A stretch of DNA of 31,394 nucleotides from Planctomycetota bacterium (GCA_030637065.1 DAOVVQ010000004.1:1-31394); one strand, 5' to 3'; counted from the stretch's first letter, positions 24,301 to 31,394 are shown. Translations and numbers: made by a program. The notes: generated from the sequence alone by a model not told the origin.

Positions 24301-25212
24301 GCCGGCATACGTCCGCACCGTCTCGCCCGTGGCCGCGTCTAATGCGACAAGCGGCGAATCGATACCGGGTGTGACATAAACGCGATCGCCCGAGGCGACC
24401 AGCCGGCGCGGCAACTGAGCCGGACCGCTCTTTAGCGGCCAAAGATGGTCGTGCCATTTGGCGATATCACGCTTCCAGAGGATCGTCCCGTTAAACGCGT
24501 CCCGGGCGATGAGCCGCCACTTAGGCGCCGTCAGGATCGAAACCGGCGGCGCTTCGTCGAAGACATAAAACACACGCCCCCCCGCTGAGACGGACGCACT
24601 GAGGCTCGACATGCGGTCATGGTGGCGGGCATATCGCGGACCGCCGACCCATTGCATCCGCCGCGGCGGACCGACAACCTCATCGTGGGCCACCGCGTTA
24701 TTCGACGCATCGTAAAGATAATGCGTCCACTCGTCGATCTCATCGGGCCGGGGCTTAACCGTCTTGATCCACTTGCCGCCGGTCTTGATATACGCCACTG
24801 AGCCGGGGGCAAGCACACGCATCACCTCGTCCATCGCCGCCGTAAGCGGCTCTTCCGAGACGAGCAGATTGACAAAATTGTCGATATAAGGCAGCACCCG
24901 ACCGTCCCAGCCGTCGACCGAGACCCTGCCATAGGCCCCCGCCGATCGAATGAACGCCCGAGCCGCAACCACATCGGCGGCATCAACATCCAACCCATGC
25001 ACCAAATAGCTATCGCCAGCGCCAAACGCAGCAGTAAGCCGCCCCCGCCCACAACCAACATGGACCACAACACCGCCCTGAACACCCGTCGCCTCAATGA
25101 TCGCAGCAGCCTCTTTAGCCAGGCCTGTGCGGGATCCGGCAAATATCGACTGTCCGGCAAACGTTGACATTACCAAACAAAACAGCAGCATCTTCAATAT
25201 ATTATGTAGCAC
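21310..25212 (-). CDS. Secreted methyltransferase-like / PQQ-like propeller fusion with a LamG-like domain, paralogue 2
   Basis: The largest member, 1300 residues. It starts at a GTG with GGAGG 6 nt upstream. A signal peptide (1-25) is followed by the methyltransferase-like domain with motif I VVHVGCGRG (49-57), IDEWTHYLYDASNNAVA (159-175), first propeller half to about 515, the Cys/His segment (HHRC 524-527, RGAC 561-564, CAC 582-584), a heptad-repeat linker (621-636) and the second propeller half. Unlike its paralogues it carries an extra domain at about 971-1180: ITVAAWVKS, GYSLYLDDG, GRWAHVAGVL, LRIYVDGKLEG and IDGWVDELKVFHRELSESEI, the pattern of LamG-like (concanavalin-type) jellyrolls. 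That domain may bind carbohydrate. The C-terminus rejoins the family end (VFDGLIAADGRLFMAAIDGK). Role unknown. It is extracytoplasmic by its leader. Confidence 0.87.
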   Translation of the reverse strand: MLHNILKMLLFCLVMSTFAGQSIFAGSRTGLAKEAAAIIEATGVQGGVVVHVGCGRGRLTAAFGAGDSYLVHGLDVDAADVVAARAFIRSAGAYGRVSVDGWDGRVLPYIDNFVNLLVSEEPLTAAMDEVMRVLAPGSVAYIKTGGKWIKTVKPRPDEIDEWTHYLYDASNNAVAHDEVVGPPRRMQWVGGPRYARHHDRMSSLSASVSAGGRVFYVFDEAPPVSILTAPKWRLIARDAFNGTILWKRDIAKWHDHLWPLKSGPAQLPRRLVASGDRVYVTPGIDSPLVALDAATGETVRTYAGTEGTEEVIFKDGVLFALVNEAMGKSPGKNVRRSSREQLARFWDEEPRAIKAVDAAGGKVLWEHEGSVLPGTLAADASRVVFSDGDGIVCLDRRKGKELWRSQMLDRSEDIAAFYLPILVLYEDVVLFSGGETAGMQTGTWYESGVDTMTALSAKTGEVLWSANHPPSGYKSPEDLLIADGLVWTGNVASGRSDGMFTGRDPYTGEIVKEFPADADVYWFHHRCYRGKATDNYLLMSRAGIEFIDVRQEHWDANHWVRGACLYGVMPANGLIYAPQHPCACYHEAKMYGFNALAPAQKGARIPKSAARSSRLQKGPAYKKIVNSKSKIENEKAWPTYRHDVSRSGRTDVSVSVKLEPAWTADIGGRLTSPVVAAGRLFVASIDRHCVYAIDTASGEELWQYVAGGRVDSPPTIYRGLVLFGSADGYVYALRASDGALAWRFRAAPMDQRLMAFEQIESVWPVHGSVLVDDGVLYCVAGRSMFVDGGMRLLRLDPLTGRAISETVLGDTDEAGNNLHKYVSWLNMPTALPDILSSSGGLIYMRSQAFNPDGSRAVLEAMPNTGDANQGAPPPTQNSQYAHLFSPTGFLDDTNLHRTYLMYGSTFVSGWQGYFLSGKAAPAGKIAVFDDEKVYGFGREPQFFRWTTPIEHQLFAADKISPPAEEPAADRHSVVRVAKSASLNPAGKAITVAAWVKSIPPGGVLLAHGGNYRGYSLYLDDGLARFSVRSARKLKTAVAQTKITGRWAHVAGVLTEDKQLRIYVDGKLEGTAKAPGMVVRTPVEGMEIGADEGTGVGKYESPFAIDGWVDELKVFHRELSESEIESLAAGSAEPKARGAALVCSFDDGKATDESGNDNSSVMVRVGSSPAKVGKGLRFLCTAQPPVEYTVRHHWTKPLELFARAMVLADGTLFVAGPPDVVDEVDAFEQIGSNRAKDAIAAQNLAHAGNKGALLLAVSASDGNKLAQYELQMPPVFDGLIAADGRLFMAAIDGKVSCFGPK
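23310..23349 (-). repeat. In-frame heptad repeat in paralogue 2
   Basis: On the coding strand, an A7 tract is followed by ATAGTAA twice, ATCGAAA and two degenerate heptads, encoding KIVNSKSKIENEK. The preceding bases CTGCAAAAAGGCCC are identical to those in paralogues 1 and 3. Confidence 0.8.
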
Positions 25213-25262
25213 GCAAAACCTCCATAATTCTTTAATTCTTTGATTCTGTAATCCTTTATTCC
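25213..25262. repeat. Spacer of octamer repeats between paralogues 2 and 3
   Basis: On the minus strand the short spacer reads as 8-mers of the AATCAAAG and AATTAAAG type. The array begins inside the stop codon region of paralogue 3 (ATGGGGGAATAA) and ends in ATTATGGAGG, the RBS of paralogue 2. The same arrangement with more repeat units lies at 28452-28525. Confidence 0.7.
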
Positions 25263-28200
25263 CCCATACAAATAATTTTGCCGTCCTTCATCGATATATA
25301 GAGCCGCTTGTCGGCTGCGGTCATGCCATCAAAGAGCGGTAAGCTATCCAGTTGGTATTGGGCGAGTTTTTTGCCGTCTTTGGTTGAGACTGCCCACATC
25401 TTTGCGCCCCTTTTGCCTTCCAGCGCGGCAAGTGCCTCGGCTGGGTCGGATGGGTCGGGCGGACCGGCAAGGAAAAGCGTCTCGCCGGCGAGTACCATTG
25501 CCATCGGTCTGAAGGGCAAACGCTCGTTCCATAGGTGCTGCTGAGCTTTCAGGGCGTAGATATCCTTCTCCGGGTTTGGCATTGCGGTTTCTCCGGCGTA
25601 TAGTTCGTAGCCCTGCCCGGCATTGAAGGGCAGCCATCTGGCGGCGTTTGGGTATGCCCTGATCGCGTATCCGCGGTCATCTTTGAAGACGACGGACTGG
25701 CCGACGACCTGACCGTAGGACCAGTATGACCGGATGTGCCATGAGTCGTCTAACAGGCCGGTGGTCGAGTATAATCGTTTGCCGGGAAAGTTGTTAAAGT
25801 ACGAGCGGAAGTACCATTCGGGCTTGCCGACGAAGGCTCGCGGGCCCGATTCCAACAGGTCGCACCAGTATTTGTGGTCGCCGCCGAACTCTTCCCTGGT
25901 CCTTTCGGGTGCTTCGTAGAAATTCGGGAGCATGTCCGCTGCTTCTTTTAGTTTGGGGTCGAATGCCATGTGCCGCATGTAGATCTTTTCGCCGTCGGTT
26001 ACGAGGACGTCGGGCAGAGCCCCTGGCATTACGAAGCCGCGGCTCGGGTTTTCGCGGGTCATTCCGGCGTTTGTGTGTGGTCCATCGAGGTGGTGGTCGT
26101 AAAGTTTTTTCCCGGTTGGCAGGTCCAGGCCGTAGAGATAGATCCCACCGTCAATGAATGAGCCCCGGCCCGCGGCGAAGTAGACGACCGAATTATGTAC
26201 CAGAACGGCACCGTGTACGGGCCAGACAGATTCGATCTGGCCGTCGGCTCCGAGTCGAAGGTCGCTGGCCGCTGCCCGGAATCGCCATGCCAATTGGCCA
26301 TCGTCGGCATTGAGGCAATATACCCAGCCGTCGGAGCAACCGAAAACGGCCAGCCCATCGTGGATGGTTGGCGGGCTGTCGACCCGTGCCCCAGCCGTAA
26401 AACTCCACAGGGCGCTGCCATCGTCTGCATTCAGGGCATGGATCGTATGAGCGTCGACCTCGGCGAGGTAGACGTTGCCGCGTGCGATGACGGGGCTGGT
26501 TACCCGCCCGCTGAATTGAGCTTGCCAGTGTTGTTCGATCCTGGTAGTCACTTCGGTAACGGTAGCTCCGCTTCGCTGAGGGTCGTGCCGATACGTCGGC
26601 CAGGGCTGGCGATTTACTATTTTCGATTTACTATTTACTATTTTTTTATATGCGGGGCCTTTTTGCAGGCGGTTGGCTTGTTCGGGTCGAGAGGCGGTTT
26701 GTGTTGCTCTTTTTGGTGCGAGGGTGTGCAGGCCTCTCAGGGCCACTTCGCTGTAGCATCGGCAGGCGTGCGGCGGTGCGTAGAGCAGGCCGTTGGCGGG
26801 CATTGAGCCGTATCCGCAGGTTCCCCTTGACCAGTTGTTCGGGCTAACATCGCTGGTGGCCAGTTCGAGGAAATCGGTTCCCCGCCGGCTGTAGATTATG
26901 AAACGGTCTGTGGCCTTTCCGGGGAAACATCTTTTGTGGTGGCCTGTGTTCCAGACGGGGCCTGATGGTACGGTTTTTACTACGTCGCCGGTTAGCGGGT
27001 CCAGCCCCAATGTCAGCGTTGCGAGTCGGTCGTCGGCTTGTTCCGGCGGCACATCGGTCAGCCAGACTAAACCGTCGATGATGTATGCCTCGAGTCCGCG
27101 CGATCCCGTGTGGGAAGCATTGCTCTTGCGCGACCAGAGGAGGTCTCCGGTCTCAGTTGAAAATGCTGCGATCAATCCGCGGATCGGTGATGCGAGCAGT
27201 ACGCCCGCCCCTGCACGAAACAGTTCGTTCGGCTGGGGGCGGACTTTGGAGCCTTTTTTCAATAGCCCGCCCATGTCCTCGCTTCGCCACAGCAGTTTTC
27301 CCGTGGCGGCGTCAAGTGCGATGATGTCTTTGTCGCGGCTGAAGAATATTCGGCCATTGTTTATCGCGGCCTGTCCGCCGCCGCCGGTCTTAAAGAGCTG
27401 CTTGTGACTGTGCGTATCGAATGCGGTTATTTTAAGGCCATCGCCCTTTTGCTCGCCGCTAATTACATACAGCACGCCTTGCTCAAATAGCAGTTCGACT
27501 CGGGGCGCGCCTTCACAGATCGTTCGTATTGTCTTTCCCGTGGCGGCGTCGAGCTGGGTTACGGGCGCATCGTGGCCTAATGTCACGTAGAGGCTGTCAC
27601 CAACGGCGATGAGTCTGCGCTTATAGTCGGGCGGTCCGCCTGACAAACCTCCGCCAAACTCGCCGGGCCATGTTTGTGGCAGCCAGCCTTTCATCGGCCT
27701 TCGCCAGAGCAATGTGCCGTTGAATGCGTCGCGGGCGGTCAGGTACCAGCTCGTTCGTACGTCGAAGAAGCAGGCGGGTGTATCGTCCTCCAGATAAAAT
27801 ACGCGTCCGCCGGAGGAGACGATTATGGGGATTGTCGGCGGATATACCTCGTGGTGCTTGGACCATGCCGGGGGGCAAATCCACTGGAGGTGCCTGGGCG
27901 GAGCGATGACCTGGTCACGGGCGACGGGATTGTTGCTTGCGCTATGAAGGAAGTGCGTCCAGTCGTCAATGTTATCCGATCGCGGCTTGATGGTCTTTGT
28001 CCATTTTTTCCCCTGCTGGACATAGGCCGTCCCGCCCGGAGCGAGCACGCGATGCAGCTCATTGCCGGACATACTGCCCTGCACAACGATCAGGTTGATA
28101 AAGTTATCGATATAGGGCAGGTAGCTGCCATCGAAGGTGTCAACGGACACTTTTCCGTAGAGGCCGAGCGACTGTATGTGTTTGCGGGCGTTTTTGACCT

Positions 28201-28438
28201 TCGCAGGGTCAGTGTCGAGCCCCTGGACGAGATAACTCTCGCCGGCATAGAGGCCCGCGGTAAGCCTCCCGTCGCCGCATCCGATATGAACGATCAATCC
28301 GCCTTTGACGTCGGTTGCCTCCATGATTGCAGCAGCCTGTTTGGCTGGACCTGTCCGGGGCTCGGCGAATGTCGATTGCCAGGTGAACATCAGAACAAGC
28401 AAACAAAACGCCATCATCTTCAATACATTGTGTAGCAC
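25256..28438 (-). CDS. Secreted methyltransferase-like / PQQ-like propeller fusion, paralogue 3
   Basis: About 1060 residues from a GTG at 28438. The sequence around this GTG (TTATGGAGAC, then GTGCTACA) matches the start of paralogue 2, and GGAG is well placed, so I prefer it to the ATG at 28459. A signal peptide is followed by motif I IVHIGCGDG (49-57), LHRVLAPGGTAYV, NIDDWTHFLHSASNNPVA, the first propeller half, Cys/His residues at Cys504, 541, 559 and 561, the heptad linker KIVNSKSKIVNR and a second propeller half with AGARVDSPPTIHDGLAVFG and VWPVHGAVLV. The segment after 800 (KEAADMLPNFYEAPERTREEFG...) is a paralogue-specific insertion. There is no LamG-like domain. It sits in tandem with paralogues 2 and 4 with short spacers, so co-transcription is likely. 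Confidence 0.87.
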   Translation of the reverse strand: MLHNVLKMMAFCLLVLMFTWQSTFAEPRTGPAKQAAAIMEATDVKGGLIVHIGCGDGRLTAGLYAGESYLVQGLDTDPAKVKNARKHIQSLGLYGKVSVDTFDGSYLPYIDNFINLIVVQGSMSGNELHRVLAPGGTAYVQQGKKWTKTIKPRSDNIDDWTHFLHSASNNPVARDQVIAPPRHLQWICPPAWSKHHEVYPPTIPIIVSSGGRVFYLEDDTPACFFDVRTSWYLTARDAFNGTLLWRRPMKGWLPQTWPGEFGGGLSGGPPDYKRRLIAVGDSLYVTLGHDAPVTQLDAATGKTIRTICEGAPRVELLFEQGVLYVISGEQKGDGLKITAFDTHSHKQLFKTGGGGQAAINNGRIFFSRDKDIIALDAATGKLLWRSEDMGGLLKKGSKVRPQPNELFRAGAGVLLASPIRGLIAAFSTETGDLLWSRKSNASHTGSRGLEAYIIDGLVWLTDVPPEQADDRLATLTLGLDPLTGDVVKTVPSGPVWNTGHHKRCFPGKATDRFIIYSRRGTDFLELATSDVSPNNWSRGTCGYGSMPANGLLYAPPHACRCYSEVALRGLHTLAPKRATQTASRPEQANRLQKGPAYKKIVNSKSKIVNRQPWPTYRHDPQRSGATVTEVTTRIEQHWQAQFSGRVTSPVIARGNVYLAEVDAHTIHALNADDGSALWSFTAGARVDSPPTIHDGLAVFGCSDGWVYCLNADDGQLAWRFRAAASDLRLGADGQIESVWPVHGAVLVHNSVVYFAAGRGSFIDGGIYLYGLDLPTGKKLYDHHLDGPHTNAGMTRENPSRGFVMPGALPDVLVTDGEKIYMRHMAFDPKLKEAADMLPNFYEAPERTREEFGGDHKYWCDLLESGPRAFVGKPEWYFRSYFNNFPGKRLYSTTGLLDDSWHIRSYWSYGQVVGQSVVFKDDRGYAIRAYPNAARWLPFNAGQGYELYAGETAMPNPEKDIYALKAQQHLWNERLPFRPMAMVLAGETLFLAGPPDPSDPAEALAALEGKRGAKMWAVSTKDGKKLAQYQLDSLPLFDGMTAADKRLYISMKDGKIICMGE
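26608..26647 (-). repeat. In-frame heptad repeat in paralogue 3
   Basis: On the coding strand, an A7 tract and ATAGTAA twice, ATCGAAA, ATAGTAA and ATCGCCA encode KIVNSKSKIVNRQ. The first three heptads and the upstream CTGCAAAAAGGCCC are identical to the other two copies. Confidence 0.8.
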
Positions 28439-28451
28439 TCGAAGTCTCCAT

Positions 28452-28525
28452 AATTCCATATTCTTTGATTCTATAATTCTTTGATTCTTTGATTCTTTAA
28501 TTCTTTAATTCTGTAATTCTCTATT
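28452..28525. repeat. Octamer tandem repeats between paralogues 3 and 4
   Basis: Read on the minus strand, about eight 8-mers of AATTAAAG, AATCAAAG and near relatives fill the spacer between the stop codon of paralogue 4 (ATGGGGGAATAG) and the RBS of paralogue 3. It is an expanded version of the 25213-25262 spacer with several more units. Confidence 0.75.
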
Positions 28526-31394
28526 CCCCCATGCACACAATTTTTCCGTTTTTCAGCGGGATGTATAATCGTCCGTATGCCGCTGCCATGCCGTCGAATA
28601 CCGGCTCGCAGTCGAGTTTGTATTTGGCTAATTGTTTGCCATCGTCAACGGACATGACCCGGAGTTCGGCAGTTGGCGGTTTTTGATTTGCGGAAGGGGT
28701 GCCCTCTTTTATGTCGATTCGGACCTCGTCGACCCATCCTGCGGCAAAGATGGTTTCGCCGGCCAAGACCATTGCCCGAACCTGGAAGGGTTTGTCAATG
28801 ACCCAACTATCGCCGGCGGTACTTCTGGCGTACATTCTTACGCCGATGGGGAAATCTTCGGACTCATATCTCGAATACTTCTGGTGTTTGTGTCCATCCT
28901 GGTTGGACGGATGCATCTTTGGGTCGTGTTTGAGAAATGTGTAGTAGGTTTGAACGCCGTATGCATTCTTGTCATCGAATACGATGAGTTTGCCGAACGG
29001 CTCCCTGGAATTGGTGCCGGTATATCTGATCACACCTGCATGGGCGTGACTGTCGATCGGATCGCCGTAACCGAGGGCCCAGTTTATCCGGTGCATCCAG
29101 CAGTCTTCCAACAGCCCCGTCGGGGCCAGCAGCGTCTTTATCTCGGCAACATCGCGCTGAACAAGTTTTCTGTCAAACTGGATATGCCTCATATTAATGT
29201 ACTTCCCGTCCGAGACGAGGACGTCAGGCAGTGCGCCGGTCATTTCATCGGAAGAATCTTCGCCGGGCAGGCCGTCGCGGGCGAACAGGGAGGCGGCGTG
29301 CAGTTTTTTGCCGGAATAAACGTCCAGGCCAAACAGGCTGATCCCGCCATCGGTATATGAAGACCGCCCGGCTGCGAAATAAACGACGCCGTCAAGGATC
29401 AATACGCTTCCGTGTATCGGCCAGACGGATTCGAGCCTGCCGTCTGTCATTACGCGGCTGTCGACGCCGGCGGCCCTGAACCGCCACGCCAATCGCCCGG
29501 TGGCGGCATCGAGGCAGTAAACGTGCCCACTACGCGAACCGAACAGGGCCAGGCCGTCATAGATCGTCGGGGGCGAATCGACCTGACCGCAAGCGGTAAA
29601 CTGCCAGATCGACTTTCCGCTGGCGGCGTCGAGGCAGTGTATTGTCTGGGTCTCGACCGAAGAAACGAACAGCTTATTATCCGCGACTACCGCAGCGGTG
29701 AGCCCGCCTTCGATTTTAGCTTCCCATTTTTTCGTAAGATCCGTCGGCACATCCGTCCCAGCCGAGCCGCTACGGGTGATATCGTGCCGGTAGGTCGGCC
29801 ATTCACCCGGTTTGCGGTAGTAAAGCGGCGCCTGCCAGGCGGTGTTTTCGGATCTGGCGGCGATGATATCACTTTGCCGGCGGCGTTTTTTGCCGGATGT
29901 AGCCTGCGAATAAGCTGGGCCTCTCTGAAGTCTGTTTTCGCCGCTGGCCCCGGCCCGGTTAAGTGAATTGCCGGCGGAAACAGCCAGAAAGCCGTCAACC
30001 TTGATGAGATTGAAACACTTGCAGGGGTCGGGCGGAACGTAGATCAGGCCGTTGGAGGGCATAACGCCGTACTGGCACAGGCCGCGAATCCACCAGTTAT
30101 TGACGTGGTTGTCATTCTTGAGGTCAACGAGCTCGACCCCCCTTCTGCCGCAAACGAGATAGTTTTCCGTCGCCTTGTTGCGGTAGCAGCGATGGTGATG
30201 CCCGCCGGGGAGAACGTCTTCCATCGCAAACGATCTTTTAACGTCGCCGGTGCGGATGTCGATACCCCAAAGCTCCTGTCCGCTGTTGCCGATAAAGTTG
30301 TCGGCGCCGACGCGGATACCATTGGTTATTTTGCCGTCATCATCGAGCTTTGTCCCGGTCATGATCGCGGATGTCTGAGGGATCGTCCACGCAAGGCCGT
30401 CGATCACGAACAGGTCGCCCGGCGAAGCAAAGCCGAGGCAGCCTTTGTTTTGCCACAACTTGCTGCCATCCTTAACCGAAAACGCCGCCAACTCGTCGAT
30501 CGTAAGGCAGAGCACAACGTCGTCCTGCGCGACAAGAGTCGGCGCGTAACTTCGCAGGAACAGCCCATCGGTGGGGCAGGCGGCCTGCCAAATATGTTTT
30601 CCGGTCTTAAGATCGGCACAGTGGAGATTCTCGCTGTCCATATAGTAGACGCGATCGTTATGTGCGGCAAGCGAAAGCGGGACGAGTCGGTCGAGGTTCT
30701 TGCCGGACCGGGTCCAAAGCCTCTCTCCCGTATCGGCATTGTAGGCGATGATGGATTTGGCTGTCTGGGGCCAGCCGTCGACGCCGGCCTCCCAGTATCC
30801 GTAGACCTTCGGCGCCTCTTCGTCCCATACTCCGGCATCGCCGATGACCGTGAGCAATATGTCATCGTGGCAGATTATCTCTTCGGCGTTGTCGGAACCG
30901 GCGTACGTCAGCAGCGTTTCGCCCGTGGCTGCATCGAGTGCGGTCACTGGCGCATCAAGGCCCAGCGTCGTATATACGCGGTCCTCTATCGACACGAGTC
31001 TGCGGGGCAGATGCACCGGGCCCGAGCGGAAGAAGTACAGATGTGTCACCCACGAATCGATCTCCCGCTTCCAGAGCGGAACGCCGTTAAATGCGTCCCT
31101 TGCAACGAGTCGCCATTTCGGCGGATGGTAGCTCAGAGAAATGGGCCCCTCGTCGTAGATGTAGAAAATGCGTCCCTGGCTGGAGGTCATCGCGCTCATG
31201 CTTGCCAGGCCATCGTGATCGCGCGTTCTCTTGGGGCCGGCGGACCATTGTATGCGGCTGGGGGGAGCTACTTTTTTGTCATTGCCGACGGCATTTCCGT
31301 TTGCGCTGTGGAGATAATGCGTCCATTCGTCGATCTCATCGGGCCAGGCTTTGACCGTCTTCGTCCAGCGTCGGCCCTGCCTGACATACGCGAC
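28521..31394 (-). CDS. Secreted methyltransferase-like / PQQ-like propeller fusion, paralogue 4 (5' end outside window)
   Basis: The frame stays open to the window end, giving 957 residues beginning VAYVRQGRRWTKTVKAWPDE, which aligns with the end of the methyltransferase-like domain and IDEWTHYLHSANGNAVG of the others. About 130 residues including the signal peptide are therefore missing on the right. Blades with DAATGETLLTY and DTGERLWTR follow, then HHHRC, RGLC and CKC of the Cys/His segment. Its linker differs: RLQRGPAY is followed by an unrelated Arg/Ser-rich stretch and GEWPTYRHD, with no heptads. The second half has CGQVDSPPTIYDGLALFG and VWPIHGSVLI. It ends VCMGE like paralogue 3. Being first in transcription order in this window, it or a gene further right should carry the promoter of the block. 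Confidence 0.88.
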   Translation of the reverse strand, partial: VAYVRQGRRWTKTVKAWPDEIDEWTHYLHSANGNAVGNDKKVAPPSRIQWSAGPKRTRDHDGLASMSAMTSSQGRIFYIYDEGPISLSYHPPKWRLVARDAFNGVPLWKREIDSWVTHLYFFRSGPVHLPRRLVSIEDRVYTTLGLDAPVTALDAATGETLLTYAGSDNAEEIICHDDILLTVIGDAGVWDEEAPKVYGYWEAGVDGWPQTAKSIIAYNADTGERLWTRSGKNLDRLVPLSLAAHNDRVYYMDSENLHCADLKTGKHIWQAACPTDGLFLRSYAPTLVAQDDVVLCLTIDELAAFSVKDGSKLWQNKGCLGFASPGDLFVIDGLAWTIPQTSAIMTGTKLDDDGKITNGIRVGADNFIGNSGQELWGIDIRTGDVKRSFAMEDVLPGGHHHRCYRNKATENYLVCGRRGVELVDLKNDNHVNNWWIRGLCQYGVMPSNGLIYVPPDPCKCFNLIKVDGFLAVSAGNSLNRAGASGENRLQRGPAYSQATSGKKRRRQSDIIAARSENTAWQAPLYYRKPGEWPTYRHDITRSGSAGTDVPTDLTKKWEAKIEGGLTAAVVADNKLFVSSVETQTIHCLDAASGKSIWQFTACGQVDSPPTIYDGLALFGSRSGHVYCLDAATGRLAWRFRAAGVDSRVMTDGRLESVWPIHGSVLILDGVVYFAAGRSSYTDGGISLFGLDVYSGKKLHAASLFARDGLPGEDSSDEMTGALPDVLVSDGKYINMRHIQFDRKLVQRDVAEIKTLLAPTGLLEDCWMHRINWALGYGDPIDSHAHAGVIRYTGTNSREPFGKLIVFDDKNAYGVQTYYTFLKHDPKMHPSNQDGHKHQKYSRYESEDFPIGVRMYARSTAGDSWVIDKPFQVRAMVLAGETIFAAGWVDEVRIDIKEGTPSANQKPPTAELRVMSVDDGKQLAKYKLDCEPVFDGMAAAYGRLYIPLKNGKIVCMGE

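Noticed and set aside
19361..26650. Frameshift or assembly error at the AT-rich linkers
   Set aside because: All three genes stay in frame through the linker and resume the family sequence (WPxxRxxxxRSG) on the other side, so the sequence is consistent.
28452..28525. Possible CRISPR array
   Set aside because: The repeats are 8 bp with no spacers, and no cas gene is present. They are simple tandem octamers.
18020..31394. True PQQ-dependent alcohol or glucose dehydrogenases
   Set aside because: The blades have the general PQQ-like W and DxxTGxxxW pattern, but I could not find the Cys-Cys disulfide pair, the catalytic Asp context or a cytochrome motif of quinoprotein dehydrogenases.

Overview
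This 31.4 kb window most likely comes from a bacterium of the Planctomycetota, probably the Phycisphaerae (an inference from gene content, not from a marker gene). The hallmarks are a formylglycine-type sulfatase and a Gfo/Idh/MocA oxidoreductase with Tat-type leaders, a GH29 fucosidase, an ECF sigma factor overlapping a large one-pass membrane protein, and very large secreted PQQ-like beta-propeller proteins in tandem. No rRNA, tRNA, phage gene, transposase or CRISPR array was seen.

Left part (1-5.6 kb): mostly minus-strand housekeeping and envelope genes. These are the N-terminal part of an M2-family peptidase lipoprotein (cut by the window start), a glyoxalase-II-like metallo-hydrolase, a small membrane-anchored Cys/His protein, a DUF362 protein overlapping a lipoprotein gene, and a PilZ protein. 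A single-domain rhodanese lies on the plus strand. A strand-specific foldable segment lies upstream of the PilZ gene.

Middle part (5.9-13.9 kb): plus-strand regulatory genes. A soluble PAS histidine kinase sits next to an NtrC-type sigma-54 activator. Next come a repeat-rich spacer, a zinc-ribbon protein on the minus strand, a Tat-exported Gfo/Idh/MocA oxidoreductase, and an ECF sigma factor overlapping a 705-residue membrane protein with an internally duplicated C-terminal domain. The oxidoreductase gene is bracketed by two copies of an 85-bp dispersed repeat. Several REP-like palindromes lie in the same spacers.

Right part (14-31.4 kb): one long minus-strand block. In transcription order it holds four tandem paralogues that join a signal peptide, a SAM-methyltransferase-like fold and PQQ-like propeller repeats (the first cut by the window end), then an alpha-L-fucosidase, an HExxH metallopeptidase overlapping it by 4 bp, and a sulfatase. 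I infer an exported system for sulfated, fucose-containing glycans in which the four giant proteins have an unknown role. They share a Cys/His signature, a His in place of the usual acidic residue in methyltransferase motif I, and, in three of four, an in-frame heptanucleotide repeat array almost identical at DNA level. This tandem array is the best candidate here for an undescribed system.
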